Numbered from the stretch's first letter, positions 8,035 through 16,410 are shown. The stretch is 55,623 bases of DNA from DATBFU01 sp035498405 (GCA_035498405.1 DATKAE010000057.1:1-55623); one strand, 5' to 3'. Notes: generated by a model from the sequence alone, not told the origin. Numbers and translations: made by a program.

Positions 8035-8841
8035 GTGCCGACCTGGAAACTGACGCTGGAGTACGACGGGACCCGGTACCGCGGCTGGCAGTCGCAGAAG
8101 AACACCGAGCGGACCGTGCAGGGAGTCCTCCTGCGCGCGGCGCGGGAGCTGCTGGGTGACGACGCGAGCGTGGGCGGGGCCGGACGCACGGACGCGGGGG
8201 TGCATGCGCTTGGGCAGATCGCGCACCTCAAGGCTCGCAAGAAGGCCACGGAGCGCGAAATCGAGCACGGCTTGAACGACAGGCTCCCCTTCGATGTCAA
8301 CGTGCTCGAGGTCGAGCCCGCGCCCCCGGGCTTTCACGCGCGGCACGACGCTCTTTCGCGGACGTACCTCTATCGGTTCTCGCGGCGCCGCACCGCCTTC
8401 GACAAGAGGCTCGTGTGGTGGGTGAAGGACCGCCTCGACTTCGCCGCCATGAGGCGCGCCGCGAAGCTCTTCGAAGGGCGCCACGACTTCGCTTCGTTCT
8501 GCGAGAACCCGGAGGGACAGGAGTCGACGGTCGTCGTGGTCGAGAAGAGCGACGCTCTCGACTGGGAGCACGAGATCCATTTCCGCATCGAGGCGTCGCA
8601 TTTCCTTTGGAAGATGGTGCGCCGCCTGGCGGGCACGTTGGCCGAGGTGGGGCGGGGCAATCTCGACGCGGCGGCGGTAGAGAGGCTACTAAAGGAGAAA
8701 TCGAGCGCCCCGGCGAAGTGGACGGCGCCGCCCTCAGGGCTGTTTCTGGAGAGAGTGACCTACATGGCTTCGAGCGACAACCCGGGGAACCGTGAGCGTC
8801 CCAGCCTGTCGAAATCCGAGAGGTTGCCCGGGGAGGCTTGA
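8035..8841 (+). CDS. truA: tRNA pseudouridine(38-40) synthase
   Basis: Converts uridine to pseudouridine at positions 38-40 in the tRNA anticodon arm. 268 residues, usual length. Signature GRTDAGVHA carries the catalytic Asp53; YDGTRYRGWQ (residues 10-19), FHARHDALSRTYLYR, and FLWKMVRRLAGTL are further family motifs. The GTG start at 8035 is chosen because the conserved first strand (WKLTLEYDGT) begins right after it. Standalone gene with its own promoter; the leader appears to be absent. The C-terminal 25 residues are polar and not conserved in the family. Confidence 0.96.
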   Translation: MPTWKLTLEYDGTRYRGWQSQKNTERTVQGVLLRAARELLGDDASVGGAGRTDAGVHALGQIAHLKARKKATEREIEHGLNDRLPFDVNVLEVEPAPPGFHARHDALSRTYLYRFSRRRTAFDKRLVWWVKDRLDFAAMRRAAKLFEGRHDFASFCENPEGQESTVVVVEKSDALDWEHEIHFRIEASHFLWKMVRRLAGTLAEVGRGNLDAAAVERLLKEKSSAPAKWTAPPSGLFLERVTYMASSDNPGNRERPSLSKSERLPGEA

Positions 8842-8876
8842 AGACTCCAATTCTTTCGCCGAGCCGTCGTCGGGAC

Positions 8877-8882
8877 TAGAAT
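8877..8882 (+). promoter_or_regulatory. Possible -10 element of the small lipoprotein gene
   Basis: TAGAAT, about 50 bases before the GTG at 8933, which in turn has a strong AAGGAGG Shine-Dalgarno. This gene therefore looks conventionally leadered. Confidence 0.4.
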
Positions 8883-8932
8883 CGAGGGCAGGCTGATCCG
8901 AACGGCGTTTCGCCCTCAGATAAGGAGGACCC

Positions 8933-9397
8933 GTGAAGGACAAGAGCACAACCGAGGTTCCACCGCTCCTGTTCCCCACCGCGATTCTGGCAATCGGACT
9001 TCTGACAAGCTGCGAAAAAGCGAATACGATGACCGGTCCTCATTCGACGATCTCGCCCACACCCGCTCCCGCGGCCAATTTGACGGGGTCCTGGACCGGA
9101 ACATACACGACCAACGACGGCATGGACTGCGATCCGACCGTCCCGCTCGCCGCGACGGCCACGTTCCAGCAGAACGGCTCGACGGTCACCGGGAGTTTGC
9201 TTGCGACGGGTCCCTGCGGACTGGGCTACGACTTCGATGGAAAGCTCGAGGGAACCCTCCTGCGCGGGTCGCTCTCGCGCGGGGCCTTCACCGGCTCCGC
9301 ATCGGGAACTCTCGCCGCATCGGGCACGAGCCTCGTGATGACACCCACGAACAGTTACGGATACGAGATGGGCACTCTGCAGCTTCACAGGGAGTGA
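8933..9397 (+). CDS. Small hypothetical lipoprotein
   Basis: 154 residues. The signal sequence ends in LLTSC (Cys27), a lipobox, followed by a Pro/Thr/Ser linker (SPTPAPAAN). The mature part (about residues 48-154) reads like a small beta-barrel: LTGSWTGTYTT, ATATFQQNGSTVTGSLLATG, FDGKLEGTLLRGSLS, FTGSASGTLAASGTSLVMT. Alternating strands with Gly/Thr repeats resemble many uncharacterised secreted proteins with a lipocalin-like feel; I cannot name a family. Start GTG with AAGGAGG 5 bases upstream. Convergent with purL, from which it is separated by a large inverted repeat. Confidence 0.78.
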   Translation: MKDKSTTEVPPLLFPTAILAIGLLTSCEKANTMTGPHSTISPTPAPAANLTGSWTGTYTTNDGMDCDPTVPLAATATFQQNGSTVTGSLLATGPCGLGYDFDGKLEGTLLRGSLSRGAFTGSASGTLAASGTSLVMTPTNSYGYEMGTLQLHRE

Positions 9398-9439
9398 CTT
9401 CGATCGCTGGCCGATTCCAACCCGACTGGTCGAAGTCAC
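9394..9439. terminator. Inverted repeat between convergent genes, possible bidirectional terminator
   Basis: A perfect 10-bp inverted repeat (GTGACTTCGA at 9394-9403 and TCGAAGTCAC at 9430-9439) flanks a 26-base loop and includes the stop codon of the small lipoprotein gene. It sits between two convergent genes. There is no T-tract on either side, so factor-independent termination is uncertain. Confidence 0.4.
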
Positions 9440-9465
9440 CTCCGAGGCGCATTGATCTTCCGGTC

Positions 9466-11682
9466 CTAGAGCACGTCCGCCGCTTCCATCGCGTGCGCGA
9501 AGGCGGACTTCCACAGGCTGGCCAGAGCGGCGACGTCCTCGTCGAGGACGGCACGCTTCCCGACCGAGATCTTGATCTTCTTTCCGCCGACCCGGCCGAT
9601 CCGCGCGAGCGGCACGCCGGCTTTCTTCGCGGCGCCTTCGACCGCGGCCTGTCCCTCGGGCGGGAACGTGATCACGGCGCGTCCCGCGGACTCGCCGAAG
9701 AGAAGAGCCGAGAGGCGCAGGTCGGAGTCGATCGAGATCTCCGCTCCGAGACGTCCCTTCATCGCGCACTCGGCGAGCGCGACCGCGAGCCCGCCGTCTG
9801 AAACGTCGTGGGCCGAGTCGAGCAGGGCGCCTTCCGCCAAGGTCGCGAGCAAATCGACCAGCCGCCTTTCGGCCAGCAGGTCCACCTCCGGGCAAGGACC
9901 TTCGTCCCGCGCTCTCATCACCCGAAGGAATTCGGAGCCGCCGAGCTCATCGCGAGTCGTTCCGAGCAGCGCGACCAGATCGCCGTCGCGCCGGAAGGCC
10001 AGGCGAACGCGCTTGTCGACGTCTTCGAGGAGACCCACCATGCCGACGGTGGGAGTCGGCGGGATCGCTCGGCCGTCCGTCTCGTTGTAGAAGGAAACGT
10101 TGCCGGACACCACCGCGATCTCGAGGGCCCGGCAGGCGTCGGAGATCCCGCGGACCGCGGCCTCGAACTGCCCCATCACCTCGGGCTTCTCGGGATTGCC
10201 GAAGTTCAGACAATCGGTGACGGCGAGCGGACGCGCGCCGGTACACGCGATCGACCGGGCCGCCTCGGCAACCGCGAGAGCTGCGCCGCGGTATGGATCG
10301 AGGGCGCAGAAGAATGGATTCACATCGCTCTTCAAGGCCAGAGCCTTGCGCGTTCCCTTCACGCGGACGAGGGCGGCGTCGCCACCCGGCCGCTCGACGG
10401 TGTTCGTCCCCACCATGTGGTCGTACTGGGTCCAGATCCAGGACTTCTCGGCGACGTTGGGGCAGGTCAGGATCCGGCGCAAGCAATCTCCATAGTCCGC
10501 CGGCTCGGCCTCGCCGGGCCACCGCGGCGCCGGGGGGACGGGCAGCGCCGCTCGCGGCCTGTCGTAGAGGGGCGCCTGGTCGGACAGCGGCGCCGCGGGC
10601 AGGTCGGCGACGATCTCTCCTTCGAAGAAGACCACGACCCGGCCGGAATTGGTCACGCGCCCGATCTCGACCGCGTCGAGCTCCCACTTTCGGAAGATGG
10701 CGAGGGCCTCCTTGAGACTGGATTTCCGGACGACGAGCAGCATCCGTTCCTGAGATTCCGAGAGCATGATCTCGTAAGGCGTCATCCCCTCTTCGCGCAC
10801 CGGCACCTTCGAAAGGTCGATCTCGACGCCGCTTCCCGCCCGTCCGGCCATTTCGAAGGAGGAGGAGGTCAGTCCTGCGGCGCCCATGTCCTGGATCCCG
10901 ACGACGGCGTCGGTCGCAAAGAGCTCCAGGCAAGCCTCGAGCAACAGCTTCTCGGTGAAGGGATCCCCCACCTGGACGTTGGGACGCTTCTGCTGCTCCT
11001 GACCGCCGGCGAACTCCTCGGAGGCCATGGTGGCGCCATGAATCCCGTCCCGCCCGGTCTTCGATCCGACGTACACCACCGGATTGCCCGAGCCCTCGGC
11101 GCGGCCCCGAAAGATGCGGTCCTTGGGCAGCACACCGACGTTCATCACGTTGACGAGGATGTTCTCGTTGTACGCCGGGTGGAACGTCGTCTCGCCGCCG
11201 ACGGTCGGAATGCCGATGCAGTTGCCGTAGCCGGCGATGCCGCGAACCACCCCGTCCACCAGATGCTTCATCCGCGGCGCCGAGAGGGAGCCGAAGCGCA
11301 GGGAGTTGAGCGAAGCGATCGGGCGGGCGCCCATCGTGAAGATGTCGCGCAGAATCCCGCCGACACCCGTGGCGGCCCCCTGGTAGGGCTCGATGAAGGA
11401 CGGGTGGTTGTGCGACTCCATCTTGAAAGCCACGGCCAGCCCATCGCCGATGTCGACCACGCCTGCGTTTTCGCCCGGACCCTGGAGCACGCGCGGCCCC
11501 GAAGTCGGAAACGTCTTCAAGTGCACCCGGGAAGACTTGTAGGAGCAGTGCTCGCTCCACATGGCCGAGAAGATCCCGAGCTCGACGAAGTTCGGCTCTC
11601 GTCCCAGGATCTCGAGGATGCGCTGATACTCCGCGTCCGAAAGGTTGTGCTCCCGGACGAGCTCGGGAGTGATCGTCGTCAT
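9466..11682 (-). CDS. purL: Phosphoribosylformylglycinamidine synthase, large subunit
   Basis: Small-type PurL (738 residues), the ATP-dependent synthetase that converts FGAR to FGAM with ammonia from PurQ, with PurS completing the complex. SEHCSYKSSR carries the proposed catalytic His45. KMESHNHPSFIEPYQGAATGVGGI, IVDIGDG-like segments and the second-half motif ALAVTDCLNFGNPEKPE are family hallmarks; the duplicated AIRS-like N and C domains are both complete. It lies last in the operon MBL hydrolase-purS-purQ-purL, 16 bases after purQ. Confidence 0.97.
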   Translation of the reverse strand: MTTITPELVREHNLSDAEYQRILEILGREPNFVELGIFSAMWSEHCSYKSSRVHLKTFPTSGPRVLQGPGENAGVVDIGDGLAVAFKMESHNHPSFIEPYQGAATGVGGILRDIFTMGARPIASLNSLRFGSLSAPRMKHLVDGVVRGIAGYGNCIGIPTVGGETTFHPAYNENILVNVMNVGVLPKDRIFRGRAEGSGNPVVYVGSKTGRDGIHGATMASEEFAGGQEQQKRPNVQVGDPFTEKLLLEACLELFATDAVVGIQDMGAAGLTSSSFEMAGRAGSGVEIDLSKVPVREEGMTPYEIMLSESQERMLLVVRKSSLKEALAIFRKWELDAVEIGRVTNSGRVVVFFEGEIVADLPAAPLSDQAPLYDRPRAALPVPPAPRWPGEAEPADYGDCLRRILTCPNVAEKSWIWTQYDHMVGTNTVERPGGDAALVRVKGTRKALALKSDVNPFFCALDPYRGAALAVAEAARSIACTGARPLAVTDCLNFGNPEKPEVMGQFEAAVRGISDACRALEIAVVSGNVSFYNETDGRAIPPTPTVGMVGLLEDVDKRVRLAFRRDGDLVALLGTTRDELGGSEFLRVMRARDEGPCPEVDLLAERRLVDLLATLAEGALLDSAHDVSDGGLAVALAECAMKGRLGAEISIDSDLRLSALLFGESAGRAVITFPPEGQAAVEGAAKKAGVPLARIGRVGGKKIKISVGKRAVLDEDVAALASLWKSAFAHAMEAADVL

Positions 11683-11698
11683 GGGAGGCCGGCGCGCC

Positions 11699-12394
11699 TC
11701 ACCGGACGGCGAGGGCGGAGACGACCGACTCGAACATTTTGCGGCCGGCGTCGTTGCCGAGAACCGTCTCCGCGCAGCGGTCGGGATGAGGCATCAGACC
11801 CACCACGTTTCCCCCCCGGCTCGCGATTCCCGCGATCCCGTCGACCGCGCCGTTGGGGTTCGCCTCGTCGGTGACACGTCCCTCGGCATCGCAATAGCGG
11901 AACACGATGCGCCGCTCGCGGGAAAGCTCCGCGAGGACCTCGGGGGGCGCCGTGTAGTTGCCCTCCATGTGGCCGACCGGCATCTTGACGACCTCCCCCA
12001 GCTCGTAGAGACGGGTGAAAGGCGTCTCGACGCTCTCGACCTTGAGGAACACGTCGCGACAGACGTAGCGCAGACCCCGATTGACCCGCATTGCGCCGGG
12101 CAGCAGTCCCGCCTCGAGCAGCACCTGGAAGCCGTTGCAGATGCCGAGCACGAGACCCCCCTCCTCGGCAAAGCGGGCGACACTCTCCATGATCGGCGAG
12201 AAGCGGGCGAGCGCCCCGGCGCGCAGGTAATCGCCGTAGGCGAAGCCGCCCGGGAGAATGACGGCGTCGGCTCCCTTCAAGTCCGTGTCGTGATGCCAGA
12301 CGTAGTCCGCTTCGCAGCCGAGCAGGTCCTTGACGACGTGGTAGCAGTCCTGATCGCAGTTGGAGCCAGGAAAGACGACGACGGCAAATCTCAT
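11699..12394 (-). CDS. purQ: Phosphoribosylformylglycinamidine synthase, glutaminase subunit
   Basis: Class I glutamine amidotransferase of 231 residues that supplies ammonia to PurL. The nucleophile is Cys86 in LGICNGFQ, and the catalytic His is in LMPHPDRCAE near the C-terminus. FPGSNCDQDCYHV at the N-terminus and LPGGFAYGDYLRAGA are PurQ signatures. The longer open frame upstream is an artefact: the conserved protein starts at the ATG at 12394, which overlaps the purS stop in an ATGA, implying translational coupling. A CysXXXCys pair at residues 23 and 27 of the N-terminal region has no role known to me. Confidence 0.96.
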   Translation of the reverse strand: MRFAVVVFPGSNCDQDCYHVVKDLLGCEADYVWHHDTDLKGADAVILPGGFAYGDYLRAGALARFSPIMESVARFAEEGGLVLGICNGFQVLLEAGLLPGAMRVNRGLRYVCRDVFLKVESVETPFTRLYELGEVVKMPVGHMEGNYTAPPEVLAELSRERRIVFRYCDAEGRVTDEANPNGAVDGIAGIASRGGNVVGLMPHPDRCAETVLGNDAGRKMFESVVSALAVR

Positions 12395-12636
12395 GGCGAA
12401 ATCACCCTCACGTCGAAACCCTCGATGACGGTGTTGGCGAGCAGCTCCTGAGCCATCTTGCGCGCCTCGGCCTCGGCGGCCTTGGCGTCCACGCCGTCGA
12501 GCTCCACGAAGAAGACCTTGCCGGCCCGCACGTCCCTGACCGCCCGGTGCCCCAGTCGCCCGAGCGCCGCGGCGATGGCCTTTCCCTGCGGGTCGAGCAC
12601 GCCGTCCTTTGGATACACCCTCACCTCGACCCTCAT
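12391..12636 (-). CDS. purS: Phosphoribosylformylglycinamidine synthase, PurS subunit
   Basis: 81 residues, the normal size of the small dimeric subunit that bridges PurL and PurQ. VEVRVYPKDGVLDPQGKAI at the N-terminus, LGHRAVRDVRAGKVFFVELDG in the middle and CQ-less QELLANTVIEGFDVRVI at the end match the family. It overlaps both neighbours by four bases (ATGA), first with the upstream hydrolase and then with purQ, so the four genes are very probably one transcript. Confidence 0.95.
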   Translation of the reverse strand: MRVEVRVYPKDGVLDPQGKAIAAALGRLGHRAVRDVRAGKVFFVELDGVDAKAAEAEARKMAQELLANTVIEGFDVRVISP

Positions 12637-13403
12637 GCGTCAAACGCCTCCAACCCGTTGACCTGATCGGCCGCTTCGAACGGAACCACCCATCCCGAGC
12701 GCTCGAGCGCTTCCGACAGCGCCGCCAGAGCGAGCGGCGGCGTGTTGTTGGTCCGCGACAGGTGTGTCGCCACCACGCGGCGCAGCCTCGGCCCGGCGGC
12801 GCGGCGCACGACTTCGGCCGACTGCCGGTTGGACAGATGCCCCCAGCCTCCGGAGATCCGCTGCTTCAGCGGCCAGGTGTAGGGGCCGTCGCGCAACATG
12901 TCCTCGTCGTGGTTGAACTCGAGGAGCAGCGTCGTCGCATCTCTCACGAAGTCCACGAAATCACGCTCCGCGCGCCCGAGGTCGGAGGCGACGACCAGCC
13001 TTGCATCGTCCCCCTCGAAGGCGTAGGCCACCGACTCGTTGGCGTCGTGCGGCGTGGCGAAAGGGAGAAAGCCGATTCCGCCGATCCGGCCGGCGCGACC
13101 CGGCTCGATCCGCACGAAGGGGGAGAACAGGTCTCCCTCGAGCCCGAGCGCCTCCGCCGTGCCGAGGGTCGAGAAGATCGGGCAGCCGAATCGCGTGGAG
13201 AAGGAGAGGGCTCCGGAGCAATGATCCTGATGCTCGTGCGTGATGAAGATCGCCGCAACCGACTCGCCAGCGAGGCCACGAGCCTTCAGGCGCCGCTCGA
13301 TCTCGCGTGCCGAAAGCCCCGCGTCCACCAGCACCCGAGTCCCCCCGGCTTCGACGACGCACGCATTCCCGCCGGACCCGGACGCGAGAACGGTGACGCG
13401 CAC
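12633..13403 (-). CDS. MBL-fold metallo-hydrolase (YycJ/WalJ-like)
   Basis: 256 residues with the classic metallo-beta-lactamase zinc motif THEHQDH, preceded by VLASGSGGNACVVEAGGTRVLVDAG and followed by ATPHDANESVAYAF and VVATHLSRTNN. This arrangement (SGSxGN near the N-terminus) matches the YycJ group, proposed to act as a 5'-3' exonuclease linked to DNA repair or wall homeostasis; the role here is not established. It opens the purSQL operon with an ATGA overlap into purS. The start is GTG at 13403, exactly six bases after a -10 element, so the operon mRNA is predicted to be leaderless. Confidence 0.88.
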   Translation of the reverse strand: MRVTVLASGSGGNACVVEAGGTRVLVDAGLSAREIERRLKARGLAGESVAAIFITHEHQDHCSGALSFSTRFGCPIFSTLGTAEALGLEGDLFSPFVRIEPGRAGRIGGIGFLPFATPHDANESVAYAFEGDDARLVVASDLGRAERDFVDFVRDATTLLLEFNHDEDMLRDGPYTWPLKQRISGGWGHLSNRQSAEVVRRAAGPRLRRVVATHLSRTNNTPPLALAALSEALERSGWVVPFEAADQVNGLEAFDA

Positions 13404-13409
13404 GGCCGA

Positions 13410-13438
13410 AGATTAGCAGACCCTCTCGGCGCTGTCAT
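13410..13438 (-). promoter_or_regulatory. Promoter of the MBL-purSQL operon, predicted leaderless
   Basis: On the minus strand ATGACA (13438-13433) is separated by 17 bases from TAATCT (13415-13410), close to the sigma-70 consensus. Six bases later comes the GTG start at 13403. This is the best-formed of the five similar promoters in the window because it also has a -35. Confidence 0.7.
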
Positions 13439-13493
13439 GCCGTCAGCCTCCGCGGGCGACCCGGGGGGCGCAAGAGTGATCGCCTGACCGCCG

Positions 13494-13943
13494 TCACTTC
13501 TCGCCGGTGGAGCCGAACCCGCCGGTGTGGCGCGATGTCCCAGGCAGCTCCACGACGGGCGACAGATTCGCGCGCACGACCGGCGCGAAGATCAATTGCG
13601 CGATCCGGTCGCCCCGAGTGATCTCGACCGGCTCGGCGCCGATGTTGGCGAGGAGCACGCAGAGCTCCCCCCGATAGTCGCTGTCGATCGTGCCCGGAGC
13701 GTTCGGAAGGATCAGACCCTTACGCAGGGCGAGGCCGCTGCGCATCCGAACCTGTCCCTCGAACCCCTCCGGAATCGCGAGCGCAAGACCGGTCGGAACG
13801 AGGACCCGCTCCCCGGGCGCGATCGAGAGCGTCGCGGACACGGCGGCCCGCAGATCGCAGCCGGCAGCGCCCGGCGTCGCGTATTCCGGAAGCGGGAGCC
13901 CGGCGCCATGCGGCAGAACGCGGATGAGAACGCGCATCTCCAA
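13494..13943 (-). CDS. dut: Deoxyuridine 5'-triphosphate nucleotidohydrolase
   Basis: Trimeric dUTPase, hydrolysing dUTP to dUMP. 149 residues, normal length. All five family motifs are present: ATPGAAGCDLRA (I), RMRSGLALR (II), NAPGTIDSDYRGELCVLLAN (III), RGDRIAQLIFAPV (IV) and the C-terminal glycine-rich arm RHTGGFGSTG (V). The first start is TTG at 13943; an in-frame ATG at 13937 directly follows GGAG and would remove only two residues. A TAAATA hexamer sits 9 bases before the TTG. It lies between the pur operon and the M16 peptidase, with the same orientation. Confidence 0.96.
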   Translation of the reverse strand: MEMRVLIRVLPHGAGLPLPEYATPGAAGCDLRAAVSATLSIAPGERVLVPTGLALAIPEGFEGQVRMRSGLALRKGLILPNAPGTIDSDYRGELCVLLANIGAEPVEITRGDRIAQLIFAPVVRANLSPVVELPGTSRHTGGFGSTGEK

Positions 13944-13992
13944 GACCGCGCCTATTTACCACGGCGGCGGCGGACTCGGGTGGGTGGAGAAC

Positions 13993-15264
13993 CTAGAGCG
14001 CGGAGGCGAGGTCGGGCGCCGAAAGCGGGGCCTTGCCGACATTGCCGACGATCGTCAGGGAAAGCACGTTACCGTCCAGCAGCCGCTCGGCTTCCTCGGC
14101 CACGTCCTCCGCCGTCACCGCCTCGACCCGGGCGATCATCTCCTCGGCCGGCAGGGCCCTTCCGAAGTAGAACTCCTGCCGCGCGTGCATCGACATCCGC
14201 GACACGGTCGACTCCAACGCCAGGATGAGGCTGCCCTTCAGATTCTCCTTGGCCCACGCAAGCTCCCGGGAGCGAACGCCCTGCCGCTTGAGCTTCTTCA
14301 GTTCTCGCAACGTCACGTCGAGCACCCTTTCGAGGTTTCGCGGAGCGCAAGCGGCGGTGACCGTCTCGTAGCCTCCCAGCCGATAGGAGTTGAGCGACGA
14401 CGCCACGGAGTACGCGAGCCCCCGCTTCTCGCGCACCTCCTGGAAGAGGCGCGAGGACATGCCGCCGCCGAGAACGATGTCGAGCAGGCTCGCCGCGAAG
14501 CGCCTCTCCGAGGCCTGGGACGGGCCGGCGACGCCCAGGCACACGTGGGCCTGCTCGAGCCCACGCCGGGACCGAACCTCGACGTGCTGGTGCGGGCGCG
14601 GAGGGCCGGCGACCCGGCGCGGAGAGGGGCCGCGCGAGGGGCGGCGGCGGAAGAGCTTTTCGATCGCGCCCACGACCTCATCGGCCCGCACGTGTCCCGC
14701 CACCGAGAAGATGAGGCTGCCCGGCCGGTACCGATCGCGGTGGTATCGGTAGAGATCCGTCACCCCGATCGATCGGACCGTCTCCGCCGTTCCCAGAATC
14801 GGCTCCCCCAACGGGTGCGCCCTCCAGAAGGACCGCACGAACATCTCGTGCACCAGGTCCTCCGGGTTGTCATTGGCTTCGCCGATCTCCTCCAGAATGA
14901 CGCCACGCTCGACCTCGATGTCGTCCGACTCGAAGGCGGGCGCCAGGACGACGTCGGAGAGCAGGTCGAGCGCGTCGTCGAAACGCGAGTCGAGGGTATG
15001 CGCATAGAACCCCGTGTATTCCTTCGTCGTGAACGCATCCACGTCTCCGCCCAAACGATCGATCTCGCGCGCGATCGTGACGGTCGAGCGCCGCCGGGTG
15101 CGCTTGAAGAGCACATGCTCGAGAAAGTGGGAAATTCCCCGCCGCTCCCCGGGCTCGTCGAAGGAACCGGCACCGACGAAGATCCCCAGGGCGAAGGAGC
15201 GCACGTCGCGCATCTCGTCGACCAAGACAGTGACACCGTTTTCCAGGACGGATTTCTGGACCAT
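13993..15264 (-). CDS. M16 family zinc peptidase (pitrilysin/processing-peptidase type)
   Basis: 423 residues. The inverse zinc-binding motif HFLEH is at residues 46-50 with the distal glutamate expected in ERGVILEEI. VLVDEMRDVRSFALGIFVGAGSFDEP at the N-terminus and AFTTKEYTGFYAHTL are typical of bacterial YmxG/processing-peptidase-like proteins, and the C-terminal half (from about 190) has the second M16 repeat including RVAGPPRPHQHVEVRS and EKRGLAYSVASSLNSY. No signal peptide, so probably cytoplasmic. The ATG is preceded by GGAG and a TAGAAT hexamer at 15287-15292. It follows the pseudopilin genes by about 90 bases but has its own likely promoter. Confidence 0.93.
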   Translation of the reverse strand: MVQKSVLENGVTVLVDEMRDVRSFALGIFVGAGSFDEPGERRGISHFLEHVLFKRTRRRSTVTIAREIDRLGGDVDAFTTKEYTGFYAHTLDSRFDDALDLLSDVVLAPAFESDDIEVERGVILEEIGEANDNPEDLVHEMFVRSFWRAHPLGEPILGTAETVRSIGVTDLYRYHRDRYRPGSLIFSVAGHVRADEVVGAIEKLFRRRPSRGPSPRRVAGPPRPHQHVEVRSRRGLEQAHVCLGVAGPSQASERRFAASLLDIVLGGGMSSRLFQEVREKRGLAYSVASSLNSYRLGGYETVTAACAPRNLERVLDVTLRELKKLKRQGVRSRELAWAKENLKGSLILALESTVSRMSMHARQEFYFGRALPAEEMIARVEAVTAEDVAEEAERLLDGNVLSLTIVGNVGKAPLSAPDLASAL

Positions 15265-15286
15265 TTGGGCTCCGGCAGGCTTTTTG

Positions 15287-15292
15287 ATTCTA
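15287..15292 (-). promoter_or_regulatory. Possible -10 element of the M16 peptidase gene
   Basis: TAGAAT on the minus strand, 22 bases before the ATG at 15264; GGAG lies between them, so this gene would have a conventional short leader. Confidence 0.45.
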
Positions 15293-15354
15293 CGCCTTTG
15301 GCGATGCAGGCAACGTCTTCGCTGCAGCCAAATAAGCCGTTATGCCCGAGCTAC

Positions 15355-15960
15355 TTAGTTAGGCTGCTGGCGAACCGGCGGAGGCGGGTTCCGATATCCA
15401 CCCGGCGGGGCTTGCCGTTGATCATCCGCGTCCCCGGCAATGAAACCCCACTCGTCGTAGTACTTGTGCCCCCTCCACTCCCGCAGCGCCTGTTCGTGAA
15501 CGTTCGAGCGCACCCCGGCGATCGGGCCGGCCGGCGCCTCGGGGTTCCCAAAGACCCCCGGCGTCGGCGTCGGGCGAGGCGGCGGCAAACCAGTGCCGGG
15601 AGTTGGCTGCCCGCCCGGGACCGGGTTGAAGGGAATCGAGTCCGGAGTGCCCGCGATCAACAGGTGCCAGTCGCTGCAACGGCACATCGGGTCCTTCCAG
15701 AGCTTGCGGATCGTGCGCGGCCGGCTCTCGTACATCTCCTTGAGTGTGTTGGGATAGCGGCCGTAGCGCCGTTGAAACAAGGCGATCGCGCGCGCGTACT
15801 GCCTTCCCCGGAAGATCAGCTCTTCCTCGCGGTCGCGCTTCATCACCGTCGCGATGACCGGACCGACCGCGGCGAGCAGAATCGTCAGGACGGCGATCCC
15901 GATGACGAGGGCGACCAGGGTATATCCCGCGCGGGCAGAAGCCGAACGAGGCACTACCAT
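15355..15960 (-). CDS. Pseudopilin lacking Glu5
   Basis: 201 residues. A prepilin leader ends in ARAG, then Y-T-L-V-A-L-V-I-G: the usual Phe1 is Tyr13 and the conserved glutamate at mature position 5 is Ala17. The helix continues as AVLTILLAAVGPVIATVMKRDREEELIFRGRQYARAIALFQRRYGRYPNTLKEM, with the GspG-like globular start. The rest has KLWKDPMCRCSDWHLLIA and a long Pro/Gly-rich tail with a low-complexity PRPTPTP segment. Absence of Glu5 is typical of the tip-initiating pseudopilin GspK, although the globular part resembles GspG. It overlaps the preceding pseudopilin by 7 bases and is last in the operon. Confidence 0.85.
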   Translation of the reverse strand: MVVPRSASARAGYTLVALVIGIAVLTILLAAVGPVIATVMKRDREEELIFRGRQYARAIALFQRRYGRYPNTLKEMYESRPRTIRKLWKDPMCRCSDWHLLIAGTPDSIPFNPVPGGQPTPGTGLPPPRPTPTPGVFGNPEAPAGPIAGVRSNVHEQALREWRGHKYYDEWGFIAGDADDQRQAPPGGYRNPPPPVRQQPN

Positions 15961-16409
15961 TCCTTGTAGAGCGTCCCGTCCAGGCCCTTCGCTTCCGAAC
16001 CGCTGTGCACGTCGATGATGCCGGGAGTCGTGGGCTCCGCGGCGGCCTGCTCATCCGGAGCGAGTTCCTCCATCGTCAACACCCAGGTTGTGGACGACTT
16101 GGTCATCGGGTCGACCGGAATCTTTCGGAGGTAGCCGTCCGAAACCAGCGCCTGGAGGTCCGCCGGGAAGGCGCCCTTGTCGCCGTGGTACTGGTCGATG
16201 ACGCTGCGAAGCGTGAACAGGTCCTCGCGCAGCGTCGCTTCTCGAGCGCGCTGCGGCGAGTCGCGGAGCGCCGGCACCGCGATCGCCGCCAGGATTCCGA
16301 TGATCGTCATCACGACGAGCAGTTCGAGAAGCGTGAAGCCTCGATCGCCGCGGAGGCCGGCGCGGCCTTCCCTTGCCTCGCCTTCCGCGTCGGTTTCCCG
16401 AAGGCTCAT
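15954..16409 (-). CDS. Type II secretion-like pseudopilin (GspG-like)
   Basis: 151 residues. The prepilin leader is long and acidic, ending DRG with cleavage before Phe25 (GFTLLELLVVMTIIGILAAIAVPAL); Glu29 is the conserved mature Glu5. The globular domain has the major-pseudopilin pattern DLFTLRSVIDQYHGDKGAFPADLQALVSDGYLRKIPVDPMTKSS and ends DGTLYKEW. The closing LDGTLYKEW parallels the neighbour's TDGTYYKDW, so the two are probably duplicates. It begins one base after the first pseudopilin stops. Confidence 0.88.
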   Translation of the reverse strand: MSLRETDAEGEAREGRAGLRGDRGFTLLELLVVMTIIGILAAIAVPALRDSPQRAREATLREDLFTLRSVIDQYHGDKGAFPADLQALVSDGYLRKIPVDPMTKSSTTWVLTMEELAPDEQAAAEPTTPGIIDVHSGSEAKGLDGTLYKEW

Positions 16410-16410
16410 C

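Noticed and set aside
9808..11874. 688-residue plus-strand frame over purL
   Set aside because: Antisense to purL, which is unambiguous; no recognisable domain.
13690..15969. 759-residue plus-strand frame over dut, M16 and the pseudopilins
   Set aside because: Antisense shadow with no motif; the minus strand encodes well-defined families.
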